Below, one piece after another: positions 24,046 through 32,840 of a stretch of 64,000 bases of DNA. Each line of letters begins with the position of its first letter. Positions within the stretch are counted from its first letter, which is position 1. The translations under genes were made by a program, and so were the position numbers. Source of the stretch: Sulfurospirillaceae bacterium (GTDB lineage: Bacteria; Campylobacterota; Campylobacteria; Campylobacterales; Sulfurospirillaceae); assembly GCA_028684065.1 (NCBI GenBank), contig JAQUGO010000001.1:434001-498000 (forward strand). Direction: 5' to 3'. The notes beneath the pieces were generated by a model that was given only the letters and a program-made list of their open reading frames with translations, was not told the origin of the DNA and made no database searches.

Positions 24046-24624
24046 ATGATAACCATTGGTATCGTTATCTTCCCTGATGTGGAAGAACTTGATTTCATAG
24101 CACCTTTTGAAGTTTTAAGCTACATCAACAAGATTCAACCCAACAGTACAAATATTCTCCTTGTTGCTCCTAGCTTAGAGCCTATACAAGCTTTTAATGG
24201 TCTTCGAGTTTTACCTGATGTCACATTTGTAAATTGTCCAAAATTAGATATTTTACTGTTTCCAGGAGGAAAAGGTCGCACAAAATGGATGAAAGAGCCT
24301 TCTGTTCAAACCCTTATTCAAGTGCAGCAAGAAAACCTACGTTTTCTTGCATCTGTTTGTACCGGTGCTTTTTTTCTTGCCGAAGCAGGCTTACTTAAAG
24401 GCAAAAAGGCAACTACCTATCACAGTGCTTTTGATGAACTTTCACGTTATGAAATTACGGTTATCCCTTCCAAAATCGTTCGCGATGGAAGTATAGTAAC
24501 AGCAGGTGGGGTTAGTTCTGGGTTGGAGCTTGGATTTTATCTCTTACGAGAACTTTTTGGTGTTTCCCTAGCCCAAGAGGTTGCCACTAAAATAGAGTAT
24601 TCTATTGATGTAGGACTACTCTAG
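24046..24624 (+). CDS. DJ-1/PfpI-family protein, isonitrile hydratase-like
   Basis: This 192-residue protein has the flavodoxin-like DJ-1/PfpI fold. The nucleophile elbow is ASVCTGAFFLAEAGLL, with C105 as the reactive cysteine, followed by KGKKATTYHSAFDEL and TAGGVSSGLELG. That pattern is closest to the Pseudomonas isonitrile hydratase (InhA) subgroup and ThiJ-like proteins rather than to PfpI proteases. Its real substrate is unknown. It ends the plus-strand cluster and is convergent with the PBP2 gene, twelve bases away. Confidence 0.85.
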   Translation: MITIGIVIFPDVEELDFIAPFEVLSYINKIQPNSTNILLVAPSLEPIQAFNGLRVLPDVTFVNCPKLDILLFPGGKGRTKWMKEPSVQTLIQVQQENLRFLASVCTGAFFLAEAGLLKGKKATTYHSAFDELSRYEITVIPSKIVRDGSIVTAGGVSSGLELGFYLLRELFGVSLAQEVATKIEYSIDVGLL

Positions 24625-24636
24625 CACAATAAATGA

Positions 24637-26451
24637 CTATTTCTTTTTGGGTGTATCAACCGTGATATAGCCTAATTCATAAAGCTTATCATAAATTTTG
24701 GAAGCAATTGGTCCACCTTCACTACCCCCATGGCTTCCATGTTCGACTAAAACGGTAACCACATATTGTGGATTTTCATACGGACCAAAGGTTGTGAGCC
24801 ACGCGTGAGAGCGTTGGTAATACTCCATATCCTCTTCTTTCATCCGCTTTTTATCCGTTTGTGAGATACTAACAACTTGTGCTGTTCCTGTTTTTGCCGC
24901 TATTTTAAAAGGAGCTGTAACAGTAATGTATCGTAAGGCCGTTCCCCCTTGGACATTGGCCACTTCATACATCCCTTCACGTGTTATCTTTAAAAAACGC
25001 TTTTCATTTTCACTGACAATATTGGGATCAACAGGAAAATCAATTGCTATATTATTGATTTTATGTAAGAAATGAGGTACAACACCATTCCCTGTTGCCA
25101 AAAAGGCAGTATAACGCGCAACTTGTATCGGTGTTACTAAAAAGTACCCTTGTCCAATGGAAGAAATAAGTGTTTCGCCTTGTGACCAACCTTTTCCAAA
25201 GCGTTCTCTTTTCCATTGACGACTAGGAACTGTTCCCATAAATTCTCTAGGCAAATCAATATCTGTCTTAGTTCCAAAACCAATTTTAGTCATGAAAGGG
25301 GCTATATTATCAATACCTGTTTTAAGACTTGCCTTATAAAAATAATCATCACAACTTTCCCGAATGGCACGTACATACGAAATCATGCCATGTCCCTCTT
25401 TTTTCCAATCTCGAAAAACACGACCTCCAAGTTCCATAGTACCCGTTGATTCGAAAGCCATGGAAGGCGTAATAATACCTGTATTGAGCATCGCTAGGCC
25501 AATACCCATTTTAATGACCGAACCTGGGGGGTATAATCCATTGACCAATTTATTAGTAAAAGGATGATTCAAGTCATTGGCTAAAACAACCCATTCATCA
25601 CGTGAGATACCATTAACAAATTTATTGAGATCATACTCAGGAAAGCTTGCTGCTGCTAAAATTTCGCCTGTTTTAGCATTCATAACAACAACGGCTCCAC
25701 TGTCCGTACCAAAAAGACCCATGATATACTCTTGTAGTTCTAAATCCAAACTCAAAATAATGTCATTACTCACAGGAAGTGTTTTACTAATTTGTTCAAT
25801 CTCTTGGTTAAAGGCTGTTACCTTTGTCTTTTTTTCACCTTTAGTCCCTTGTAAAACAGCATTATAATATTTTTCAATTCCTGTCTTTCCTGAAAATCCA
25901 ACAAGCTTTGCCGTGTTATCTTCTTCAATATCTTGTGTATTGGATTTGCCGACATAACCAATGACATGTGAAGCTAAAGAACCATGAGGGTAGTGCCTCT
26001 TGGAAGCTATCTCAATTTCTATATTTTCTCTTTGAGAAATTTTTGAAAAACTCGCAATGACTTTATCATACGATATAAAACTTACCACTTCAACAAAATC
26101 ATGATTGTAAGGAGAATCACTTTTAAGATACTCTTTGGTTAACTCTTTAATACTAGTATCAGGAAGAAGTGAGGCAAGGAAGGCTATTTCATTATCTAGA
26201 GTTTCTCGTTGATGCTTCGAACTAAGACCCGGTTTAATACGGATTGAAAAGCCTAATTTATTAACAGAAAGTGGCTTAAGGTTTCTATCCAAAATAAGCC
26301 CTCGTAAGGGAGCCAACTCATCCACTTTTACAACATTTTGCTTAGCAATTTCTTCATAATAGGCATTTGATTTTATACTGATATAAAAAACACGTACCAA
26401 TAAAGCTAACCATACAAAAAAGAAAATGCTCAGAACAATTTTTATTTTCAT
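24637..26451 (-). CDS. mrdA: Penicillin-binding protein 2 (elongasome transpeptidase)
   Basis: This 604-residue membrane-anchored transpeptidase cross-links peptidoglycan during cell elongation, working with RodA (encoded at 56.1 kb in this window). It has one N-terminal membrane segment (about 5-25), the PBP dimer/pedestal domain and a C-terminal transpeptidase domain. Catalytic S311 lies in SVIK, followed by the SCD motif (SxN position, near 368) and KTGTAQ near 515. It overlaps the MreD-like gene by four bases and is the last gene of a long envelope operon. Confidence 0.95.
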   Translation of the reverse strand: MKIKIVLSIFFFVWLALLVRVFYISIKSNAYYEEIAKQNVVKVDELAPLRGLILDRNLKPLSVNKLGFSIRIKPGLSSKHQRETLDNEIAFLASLLPDTSIKELTKEYLKSDSPYNHDFVEVVSFISYDKVIASFSKISQRENIEIEIASKRHYPHGSLASHVIGYVGKSNTQDIEEDNTAKLVGFSGKTGIEKYYNAVLQGTKGEKKTKVTAFNQEIEQISKTLPVSNDIILSLDLELQEYIMGLFGTDSGAVVVMNAKTGEILAAASFPEYDLNKFVNGISRDEWVVLANDLNHPFTNKLVNGLYPPGSVIKMGIGLAMLNTGIITPSMAFESTGTMELGGRVFRDWKKEGHGMISYVRAIRESCDDYFYKASLKTGIDNIAPFMTKIGFGTKTDIDLPREFMGTVPSRQWKRERFGKGWSQGETLISSIGQGYFLVTPIQVARYTAFLATGNGVVPHFLHKINNIAIDFPVDPNIVSENEKRFLKITREGMYEVANVQGGTALRYITVTAPFKIAAKTGTAQVVSISQTDKKRMKEEDMEYYQRSHAWLTTFGPYENPQYVVTVLVEHGSHGGSEGGPIASKIYDKLYELGYITVDTPKKK

Positions 26452-26939
26452 CGTGGTATCTTTGTAAAAACTAAAAAAGCGACTAAAGAATCAATAGAAA
26501 TATAGTAAAAATAGTGACTTGAAAAATAAGGAAATGGCATATTGCTAAAATAGGCCAATAGACAATTGATAAGATAATGCCCTAGGTAACCAGTGACGAC
26601 ATAAATTGCCAAAATACAATTACTACATTGTGTAAGGTCGCGAATTTTATAACGTGCAAAATGGTAAAAAATCATAAACAAAATCACATAAGAAAAGAGA
26701 TAAAAACCTCGATTAATATCATAAAAAATCAAATAGGCAAAAGACAATGACAGTGTAAACATTTTTCCTTCTCTATCGAAATAGAGTAAAATATAACAAA
26801 AGAAAAAACCTGTAAAGGGTGGTATCCATGGATAGAGAGAGGACATAATTTGCCCAAGTACTATTACCAAAGAGAGGAAAAAAAGTTTTAAAGATTCTTG
26901 ATCAGTGCTATTTCGTCGCATATCGGAAAATGTTTGCAT
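26448..26939 (-). CDS. MreD-like membrane protein
   Basis: This 163-residue protein is almost wholly hydrophobic, with about five membrane segments. Its place directly before PBP2, its size and its membrane pattern fit MreD, the rod-shape protein that links MreC to PBP2/RodA, but the sequence match is by character and context rather than by a clear signature. It begins inside the upstream acetyltransferase gene (overlap of 52 bases); a second possible start is the ATG at 26921. Confidence 0.65.
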   Translation of the reverse strand: MQTFSDMRRNSTDQESLKLFFLSLVIVLGQIMSSLYPWIPPFTGFFFCYILLYFDREGKMFTLSLSFAYLIFYDINRGFYLFSYVILFMIFYHFARYKIRDLTQCSNCILAIYVVTGYLGHYLINCLLAYFSNMPFPYFSSHYFYYISIDSLVAFLVFTKIPR

Positions 26940-27346
26940 TTAATACAGTCTGCCCAAATTTTATGTGAAGGTAATGACTCTTTAGGAATTTCAATAAATC
27001 CAACCGCCTCAAAAAAAGCTTTTTTATACGTTAACGTAAAGACTCTTTTGACACCAAGTTGCCTTCCCTCTTCCAATAATGTATTGACTATACCTTTGCC
27101 CACACCTTTGCTACGTTCTGTATCTTTTACAACCAAACTTCTTACTTCAGCCAAATCATCAGCATGAAAGTGTAATGCTCCAAAACCAACAATATTGCTA
27201 TCTTCTTTAGCCAAAATATAGGAGCGTATATTAGTCGCAATTTCATCAGAATTACGAAATAAAATAATCCCTTTTTCGACTTCAGGTTTTACCAATTCTT
27301 GCATAGATACAATATCACTCAATTTAGCTTTACAAAAGACTATCAT
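26888..27346 (-). CDS. GNAT acetyltransferase, short N-acetylglutamate synthase-like
   Basis: This 152-residue protein has the GNAT fold with an acetyl-CoA pyrophosphate loop in RSLVVKDTERSKGVGKGIV and the LGVKRVFTLTYKKAFFEAVGF segment. The cysteine-bearing tail CIKCKHFPICDEIAL is typical of the short N-acetylglutamate synthases that make the first arginine intermediate. That specificity is a family-level inference. The gene overlaps engB by four bases and the MreD-like gene by 52. Confidence 0.75.
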   Translation of the reverse strand: MIVFCKAKLSDIVSMQELVKPEVEKGIILFRNSDEIATNIRSYILAKEDSNIVGFGALHFHADDLAEVRSLVVKDTERSKGVGKGIVNTLLEEGRQLGVKRVFTLTYKKAFFEAVGFIEIPKESLPSHKIWADCIKCKHFPICDEIALIKNL

Positions 27347-27945
27347 GCGGCATCTCCAAAAAGACTTTTAAGAATCACTTCCATTGCTTTGTCAATTCCT
27401 TTTTTATTACTACTAGATACTAAAAGTGCTTGAGGATACTGCTTTTTGATAACACTTATCTCACTTTGTCCCAGTTTATCAGATTTAGTAAAGATTTGTA
27501 ATATCTGCTGATCAGCTCTTACAATCGAACGTAAATAGGTATCAACTTCTTTATCTATCTCTAGAAAAGGATGTCTGGAATCTATAAGATGCACAAAAAG
27601 ACGAATAGATGCTCTTTTTTTTATATAGTTAGTCAAATTTTTCTGCCATTCTTCTTTAAGGCTCTTTGAAACTTTAGCATAGCCAAACCCTGGTAAATCA
27701 ACAAATTGACACGTCAAAGGAACATCATTGCGCAGTATATCCACATGGAAAAAATTAATTAAACGCGTTTTCCCAGGTGTTGAAGAACTCTTTGCTAAGC
27801 CTTTTTTATGTGTTAGCGCATTTATAATGGAGCTTTTACCAACATTACTACGTCCCAAAAAAGCAACTTCACTGAAAATATCAGCTGTTGTTTCTTCCAT
27901 TTTAGAGGCCGATTTTAGAAAATAGGCATCCTTAATTAGTATCAC
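27343..27945 (-). CDS. engB: Ribosome biogenesis GTPase EngB (YsxC/YihA)
   Basis: This 200-residue TRAFAC GTPase is needed for late 50S subunit assembly. The G motifs are clear: GRSNVGKSS (G1), STPGKTR (G2), DLPGFG (G3) and TKSDK (G4, near residue 145). It overlaps lptA and the acetyltransferase gene by four bases each. The engB-lptA-lptC neighbourhood is conserved in Campylobacter. Confidence 0.95.
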   Translation of the reverse strand: MILIKDAYFLKSASKMEETTADIFSEVAFLGRSNVGKSSIINALTHKKGLAKSSSTPGKTRLINFFHVDILRNDVPLTCQFVDLPGFGYAKVSKSLKEEWQKNLTNYIKKRASIRLFVHLIDSRHPFLEIDKEVDTYLRSIVRADQQILQIFTKSDKLGQSEISVIKKQYPQALLVSSSNKKGIDKAMEVILKSLFGDAA

Positions 27946-28409
27946 TTCTTCGTATCCTCAACTTTAAAGATGAATTTCACAGGATTTCCATCTTTACCAT
28001 CAACGACATAATGCCCATTTAATTGTTCTACACGAATATAATCACCATAAACTTTTTTATCAGTTTCTATATCATGTAAAAACGCTTTTTTTTCTAATAT
28101 ATAAATACTTGTTGCAGGCTCATACGTCATTTTTTCTGCTTCACCATAATATTTTTTTTCATTCATCGTCATATTGACTTTAGCATCCCCTGTAGCGATA
28201 TAGCGAATGGGCTGTTTTTTTTCATCAAAATTAATCGTCACCTTATGTGCCGTTAATTTGTCACTCTCTTTGAGAACTTTGACATTACCATCAAAAACAC
28301 TAATTCGCTTTGTTTCGTCAGCAAAAAACTTATCGGCTGTTACTTCAACATTGGCTGCATATAGAAACGTTGATAGCATACACAGTGCTACACATTTAAC
28401 ATAGTTCAT
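27942..28409 (-). CDS. lptA: LPS transport periplasmic protein LptA
   Basis: The 155-residue protein has a signal peptide (cleavage near residue 18) and an OstA-like beta-jellyroll (ISVFDGNVKVLKESDKLTAH, GDAKVNMTMNEKKYYGEAE). It bridges the periplasm and carries LPS from LptC to LptD at the outer membrane. It overlaps lptC and engB by four bases. LptB, LptF and LptG are not in the window. Confidence 0.88.
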   Translation of the reverse strand: MNYVKCVALCMLSTFLYAANVEVTADKFFADETKRISVFDGNVKVLKESDKLTAHKVTINFDEKKQPIRYIATGDAKVNMTMNEKKYYGEAEKMTYEPATSIYILEKKAFLHDIETDKKVYGDYIRVEQLNGHYVVDGKDGNPVKFIFKVEDTKK

Positions 28410-28939
28410 CTTTTTTTACCTGCTTGAATTACGGAATATATATTATTAGCTGCTATTGTGCCCTCTTTCATCTGATAGACAAATGAAAGCCCAGCTGTAC
28501 GACTTTGCTGTTGTGTAAATATAAAAGGTTTTTGACTGCTTAATATTTTTTTTTCAATCTCATAACGAATTTCTTCACCATCTAAACTTACGCCATCATT
28601 CCTTGAGTAGTGTGAATTTTGTAAAAACGTAATCACACCATTTTGGAGTACTGCTTCGTCAGAAATAATGGTATCAATTAAGCCTTGATTATTTTTATGC
28701 TTAACATTGACAAAAAATAGTTGATCAAACTCTTTAAAGCGCGCTACCCGACTTGAGGTAACAATGCTTTCAACACCTGTTTCTTTAATCTGATAATTTT
28801 TGGCATTAAAAAGTTCAATGTCAGGTACATTCTGTCCACTAATATCACTACTTTTCAGGGTATATGGTTCTTTAACCATTAAAAATATCATCATAACGAA
28901 AAAGAAAAGAGCACTGTAAGTCAGTATTTTTATACCCAA
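28406..28939 (-). CDS. lptC: LPS export protein LptC
   Basis: This 177-residue protein has one N-terminal membrane anchor (about 5-22) followed by a periplasmic LptC-type beta-jellyroll. Family-type features are the early SSDISGQNVPDIELFNAKNY segment and DGVSLDGEEIRYE. It passes LPS from the LptBFG transporter to LptA. Sequence conservation in LptC is low, so the call leans on its place between kdsC and lptA, the usual order in this group. It overlaps kdsC by ten bases. Confidence 0.82.
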   Translation of the reverse strand: MGIKILTYSALFFFVMMIFLMVKEPYTLKSSDISGQNVPDIELFNAKNYQIKETGVESIVTSSRVARFKEFDQLFFVNVKHKNNQGLIDTIISDEAVLQNGVITFLQNSHYSRNDGVSLDGEEIRYEIEKKILSSQKPFIFTQQQSRTAGLSFVYQMKEGTIAANNIYSVIQAGKKR

Positions 28940-29427
28940 AGTTTTATAAACTCCTCGCTTAGGTTTTCTTTTTCTACAACAATATCTATCATCTCTCTGA
29001 CAGCAGCTTTGCCACCATCCTTACGTAAGACAATATTGACCTCGTCACAAACTTGTTTTATTGCATCCGCTGGAGCAAAAGACATACCTACAGAGCGAAG
29101 TAAAGTCAAATCATTCAAATCATCACCAATAGCAGCTACATTTTGAAAAGTAAGTCCTTCTTTTTCTAAAATACCTTCTAAGACTTGCTTTTTATTTTTG
29201 ACATCTTGGAATAAGTATGTAATACCTAATTCTTTTGCTCTTCTTTCAACAACACGAGAAGCACGCCCCGTGATAATAGCACTTTTTTTGCCTAGCTTCA
29301 TCCACGAAACAATTGCAAAACCATCTTTAACATTAAAGGTTTTAAATTCTTCATTATCACTGTTACCATACTGTATGCCGCCATCAGTAAGGCATCCATC
29401 GACATCAAAAACCAATAATTCTATCAT
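28930..29427 (-). CDS. kdsC: 3-deoxy-D-manno-octulosonate 8-phosphate phosphatase KdsC
   Basis: This 165-residue HAD phosphatase without a cap domain hydrolyses KDO 8-phosphate to KDO for the LPS inner core. The nucleophile motif DVDGCLTDG is at residues 8-16. Other motifs are the threonine motif AIITGRAS, a lysine region KKQVLEG and the metal-binding GDDLNDL. It overlaps hisB by four bases and lptC by ten, which ties KDO synthesis to LPS export in one transcript. Confidence 0.93.
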   Translation of the reverse strand: MIELLVFDVDGCLTDGGIQYGNSDNEEFKTFNVKDGFAIVSWMKLGKKSAIITGRASRVVERRAKELGITYLFQDVKNKKQVLEGILEKEGLTFQNVAAIGDDLNDLTLLRSVGMSFAPADAIKQVCDEVNIVLRKDGGKAAVREMIDIVVEKENLSEEFIKLWV

Positions 29428-29996
29428 AGAGTACCCTTGGTACTTGGAATGCCCAATCGTTCATTTTTCACTAAACTGCGTCTTAATGCCACGGCAAATG
29501 CTTTAAATGCTGCTTCTAATAAATGATGTTTATTTTTACCACGCTGCGCTACAATATGCGCTGTAATACTGGCATTGAGTATCACTGCTCTAAAAAATTC
29601 TTCTGCCAATTCAACATCAAAAGTACCCACTTTGCCATCCATTGGAATATCATATACTAAGTAGGGACGGTTACTTAAATCAAGGGCACACTCTACACTT
29701 GCTTCATCCATAACGACAATAGCATTGCCATAACGCTCAACAGCGATGATAGGATAAATAGCTTCATGCAAAGCACGACCTAAAACAATACCAACATCTT
29801 CAACACTATGATGAAAATCAATATGCGTATCACCTTGACATGTAAGGGTGATATTAATGAGTGAATGTTTAGCAAATGCTTCTAACATGTGATCAAAAAA
29901 GCCAATACCTGTATTTATTTCCGCTTTACCGCTACCATTGATATCAAGTTTAAGTGTGATATCTGTCTCTTTTGTAACGCGTTGAATCTCTTTCAT
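29424..29996 (-). CDS. hisB: Imidazoleglycerol-phosphate dehydratase
   Basis: This 190-residue manganese enzyme catalyses the sixth step of histidine synthesis. Both metal-binding motifs are present: GFFDHMLEAFAKH and HHSVEDVGIVLG in the first half, then the repeat HHLLEAAFKAFAVALR near the end. It is monofunctional; the phosphatase half found in E. coli HisB is absent, as is usual in epsilonproteobacteria. It stands alone among envelope genes, overlapping kdsC by four bases and starting three bases before rlpA. Confidence 0.97.
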   Translation of the reverse strand: MKEIQRVTKETDITLKLDINGSGKAEINTGIGFFDHMLEAFAKHSLINITLTCQGDTHIDFHHSVEDVGIVLGRALHEAIYPIIAVERYGNAIVVMDEASVECALDLSNRPYLVYDIPMDGKVGTFDVELAEEFFRAVILNASITAHIVAQRGKNKHHLLEAAFKAFAVALRRSLVKNERLGIPSTKGTL

Positions 29997-29999
29997 ACT

Positions 30000-30791
30000 T
30001 TATTCCTTCACGATAAATGCGCCTTTGAAGAGCCCTTTTGAGATAAAATCCCCTGCCTCATCTTCACTGGCAAACCCTTTAAGCCATACTCTATAGATGG
30101 GTTCATTGACAAATGTACCTTCTTTGACGATGGCATTATAGCGATTGTTAACATTAGTATTACTTTTAGCGTAACGATAAGCCCCATCTTTATTTTTAAA
30201 AGCGCCAATTTGTACTAAATAATCAGACTGTTCAACACTTTGCTGTGGTGCACCACCCGGTGATATAACACCTGAAAACCCTATAACTTCAAGGCCAACA
30301 GGGCCTGTTCCATGTGCGACCAAATCAAGCCTTGTTGCAGCATTATAGGAAAGATCAATGATACGGCTTCCGACAAAAGGTCCACGGTCATTGACACGGA
30401 CAACAATACTTTTATTGTTTTTGAGATTTGTTACTTTGAGCATTGTATTCATGGGGAGCGTCTTATGGGCTGCTGTCATATCGTTCATATTATAAACTTC
30501 TCCATTAGAAGTCTTTTTACCATGAAAATCTTTACCATACCAACTTGCAACACCACTAAAATAATCCCCTACACTAACCATCGTTGGATAATATGTCTTT
30601 CCATCAATAGTATAAGGACGCATTGTCGCTCGATGCATGTTTTTTGAATCTATGATTTGACCCGTTGTATTTGTACCAGCATTGGAGTTATTCGATGGGT
30701 TAAAACTGTAATTACTTTTTGAAGCGCAACCTGCACACAAAACCATTATCACACACAAAAAGCAAAATTTAATACTTCTTTGGAATGACAA
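30000..30791 (-). CDS. rlpA: RlpA-family septal lytic transglycosylase lipoprotein
   Basis: The 263-residue protein has a lipoprotein signal (lipobox CAGC, lipidation near C22), a double-psi beta-barrel domain (about 80-170: GVASWYGKDFHGKKTSNGE, NDRGPF) and a C-terminal SPOR domain (about 185-260). The catalytic residues expected for RlpA transglycosylases, a glutamate in TSNGE and an aspartate in NDRGPF, are visible. SPOR domains bind denuded glycan at the division site. It overlaps mltD by 23 bases; the two murein hydrolases are probably co-made. Confidence 0.92.
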   Translation of the reverse strand: MSFQRSIKFCFLCVIMVLCAGCASKSNYSFNPSNNSNAGTNTTGQIIDSKNMHRATMRPYTIDGKTYYPTMVSVGDYFSGVASWYGKDFHGKKTSNGEVYNMNDMTAAHKTLPMNTMLKVTNLKNNKSIVVRVNDRGPFVGSRIIDLSYNAATRLDLVAHGTGPVGLEVIGFSGVISPGGAPQQSVEQSDYLVQIGAFKNKDGAYRYAKSNTNVNNRYNAIVKEGTFVNEPIYRVWLKGFASEDEAGDFISKGLFKGAFIVKE

Positions 30792-32001
30792 TGCTCTCTC
30801 CCACTTTTACAAATGCTTCTGTTTTGTGATTTGCTTTCATTAAAGCTGAGACGGAAATGTTATATTGTTTTGCAACTAACTCCATCGTATCCCCAGCTTT
30901 AATAGTATAAGAAGCGGAGGAAACAGTTTGCGTTGAAGGATGCGTAGATAAAGGAATGATAAGTTCACTTTTAGGTTTAATATAGCTAGTTTTAAGACTA
31001 TTGATTTGCGTGATAGCTTCCGTGGTTATGCCATATTTTTTAGCTATTTTATAAAGCGAGTCCCCTCTTTTTGCCACATAAACATCGTATTTTCCACCAC
31101 TTTTACTACGGTCAAAATTTTGAGAAAATGCAATTTGACGATCTTGAGGAATATAAAGATATGTTTGAGAGCCTTGCGGTGGCGTAAAAACTTGTTTTAA
31201 TTGTGGATTATACGCTTTAAGTTCTTTAAGCGAGATACCAATACTATCCGATACATCCTGCAGAAGTGTACCACTGTTCACTTCTACTTTAATAAAGGTA
31301 GCATTATTGGCACGATTTAAAAGATATTCAGATTCATGATCTAACATAAAGCCTGTACTATTTGAGATAAAACTCATCATCAAAATTTTACGAATATAAA
31401 GTCGACTCTCTTTTGGAAGATATTTTTTATTTTCATCCAAAAGTACATTAATATCATCAGTTCCTGCTTTGGCGATGGCCTTGAGAACAGTTCCTTCTCC
31501 ACAATTATACGCAAGTGCCGCAACATACCATTTATCAAACATGCTGTGCAACCGTTTTAGATAAGCAATAGCAGCTTCCGTGGACTTGACAGGATCTTTG
31601 CGTTCATCAATAAAACGGTTATCTACCAATCCATACATTTTACCAGTGGAAGGAATAAACTGCCATAAGCCAGAAGCGCGTGCTGACGAAGAAGCATTGG
31701 GACTAAATCCAGATTCTGTCATAGCAAGGTATAAAAATTCTACAGGAATTCCTGCTTCACGCATCATTTTTTGCAGTACAGGAACAAACCGATCCCCATT
31801 TTCAAGATCTTGTAAAAAGTGCTTTGTTTTATAAATTTCCAAATCTTCTTTCATACTAATAAAAATGGAATCTTTTAAAAAATTGGCAGGGATATCAAAA
31901 TTTTTAAGAACGGTGAGTTGTTTTTCGTAGTTATTATCGGTATTTAAAAAAGCATGGAGACTCTGGAAAAGTACAAAAAGAATGATTATAATCCTCTTCA
32001 C
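30769..32001 (-). CDS. mltD: Membrane-bound lytic murein transglycosylase D with LysM repeats
   Basis: This 410-residue protein has a signal peptide (cleavage near 17), a lysozyme-like transglycosylase domain (about 75-215) with catalytic glutamate in AMTESGFSPNASSSA and the SGLWQFIPSTG and AYNCGEGTV motifs, and two C-terminal LysM domains (about 307-352 and 364-408) that bind peptidoglycan. No lipobox is seen, so it may be soluble in the periplasm despite the family name. It is followed by rlpA with a 23-base overlap and preceded by tatD after 38 bases. Confidence 0.93.
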   Translation of the reverse strand: MKRIIIILFVLFQSLHAFLNTDNNYEKQLTVLKNFDIPANFLKDSIFISMKEDLEIYKTKHFLQDLENGDRFVPVLQKMMREAGIPVEFLYLAMTESGFSPNASSSARASGLWQFIPSTGKMYGLVDNRFIDERKDPVKSTEAAIAYLKRLHSMFDKWYVAALAYNCGEGTVLKAIAKAGTDDINVLLDENKKYLPKESRLYIRKILMMSFISNSTGFMLDHESEYLLNRANNATFIKVEVNSGTLLQDVSDSIGISLKELKAYNPQLKQVFTPPQGSQTYLYIPQDRQIAFSQNFDRSKSGGKYDVYVAKRGDSLYKIAKKYGITTEAITQINSLKTSYIKPKSELIIPLSTHPSTQTVSSASYTIKAGDTMELVAKQYNISVSALMKANHKTEAFVKVGESIVIPKKY

Positions 32002-32039
32002 TATGCATCTCCTTTATGTTGTTGTTTTCTTAAGATTCA

Positions 32040-32840
32040 TTAGATTGTATCAAAACTTCTCTTTCTCAAACCTTTAAAGAGCTTAAAAGCATTTTCACTT
32101 GTTAACGTGTGAATTTCAGTTACATCTACGTTTAACAATATTGCCATCTTATCAGCAACCAAAGAAGTATATCCTGGTTCATTTCTTTGCCCACGATACG
32201 GCATTGGTGTTAGATAGGGAGCATCTGTCTCAAGGAGTAACTTATCTTTGGGTATCAAAGGTAAAACTTCGACTAAATTTTTAGCATTTTTAAATGTTAA
32301 CACTCCTCCAATCCCAAAATAAAAACCTTTTTCGCCCAATTCAAGAAGATGTTTTGAAGCATTATAACAGTGTAATACACCACCCACCTCAGAAGCATTT
32401 TTATCTAACAAGAGCCGTTTACTATCTTCATTAGCATCTCTAATATGTACAATCAGTGGTTTCTTAACCTCTTTAGCCAGAGCAATGTGTCGGGCGAAAA
32501 CAACTTTTTGTTCCTCTTTTTCCTGAGCTTTTTCATCCTCATTCTCTGGTAATCGATAGTAATCCAAGCCACATTCACCCACAGCAATGCATTTTTCATC
32601 CCGTAAAAATTCTCGTAAAATATTTTCATCAAATTGTTCTTTATGATAAGGGTGTACTCCAGCAGCATAATAGATATGTGAATATTTATGAGCTATTGCC
32701 TGAGCATGTGGTAAATCATCGATATTAGCCCCTGGAATAATAATATACTGAATATTTTTTTCTGTCGCTCGTGTAATGACCGCATCTAAATCTTCGCCAT
32801 ACTGTTCATCATCAAGGTGACAATGTGTATCAATAATCAT
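32040..32840 (-). CDS. tatD: TatD-family metal-dependent deoxyribonuclease
   Basis: This 266-residue TIM-barrel hydrolase has the metal ligands of the family: DTHCHLDDE at the N-terminus, GECGLDYYR, PLIVHIRDA, LHCYNAS and LLETDAPYLTP. TatD proteins are nucleases linked to DNA repair and RNA quality control; despite the name they are not part of the Tat exporter. The start codon shares a base with the cbrR stop, so they are cotranscribed. Confidence 0.95.
   Translation of the reverse strand: MIIDTHCHLDDEQYGEDLDAVITRATEKNIQYIIIPGANIDDLPHAQAIAHKYSHIYYAAGVHPYHKEQFDENILREFLRDEKCIAVGECGLDYYRLPENEDEKAQEKEEQKVVFARHIALAKEVKKPLIVHIRDANEDSKRLLLDKNASEVGGVLHCYNASKHLLELGEKGFYFGIGGVLTFKNAKNLVEVLPLIPKDKLLLETDAPYLTPMPYRGQRNEPGYTSLVADKMAILLNVDVTEIHTLTSENAFKLFKGLRKRSFDTI

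Noticed and set aside
24046-24624. Intracellular protease PfpI
   Set aside because: The motif around C105 and the following TTYHSAFDEL segment fit the isonitrile hydratase/ThiJ-like branch better than PfpI proteases.
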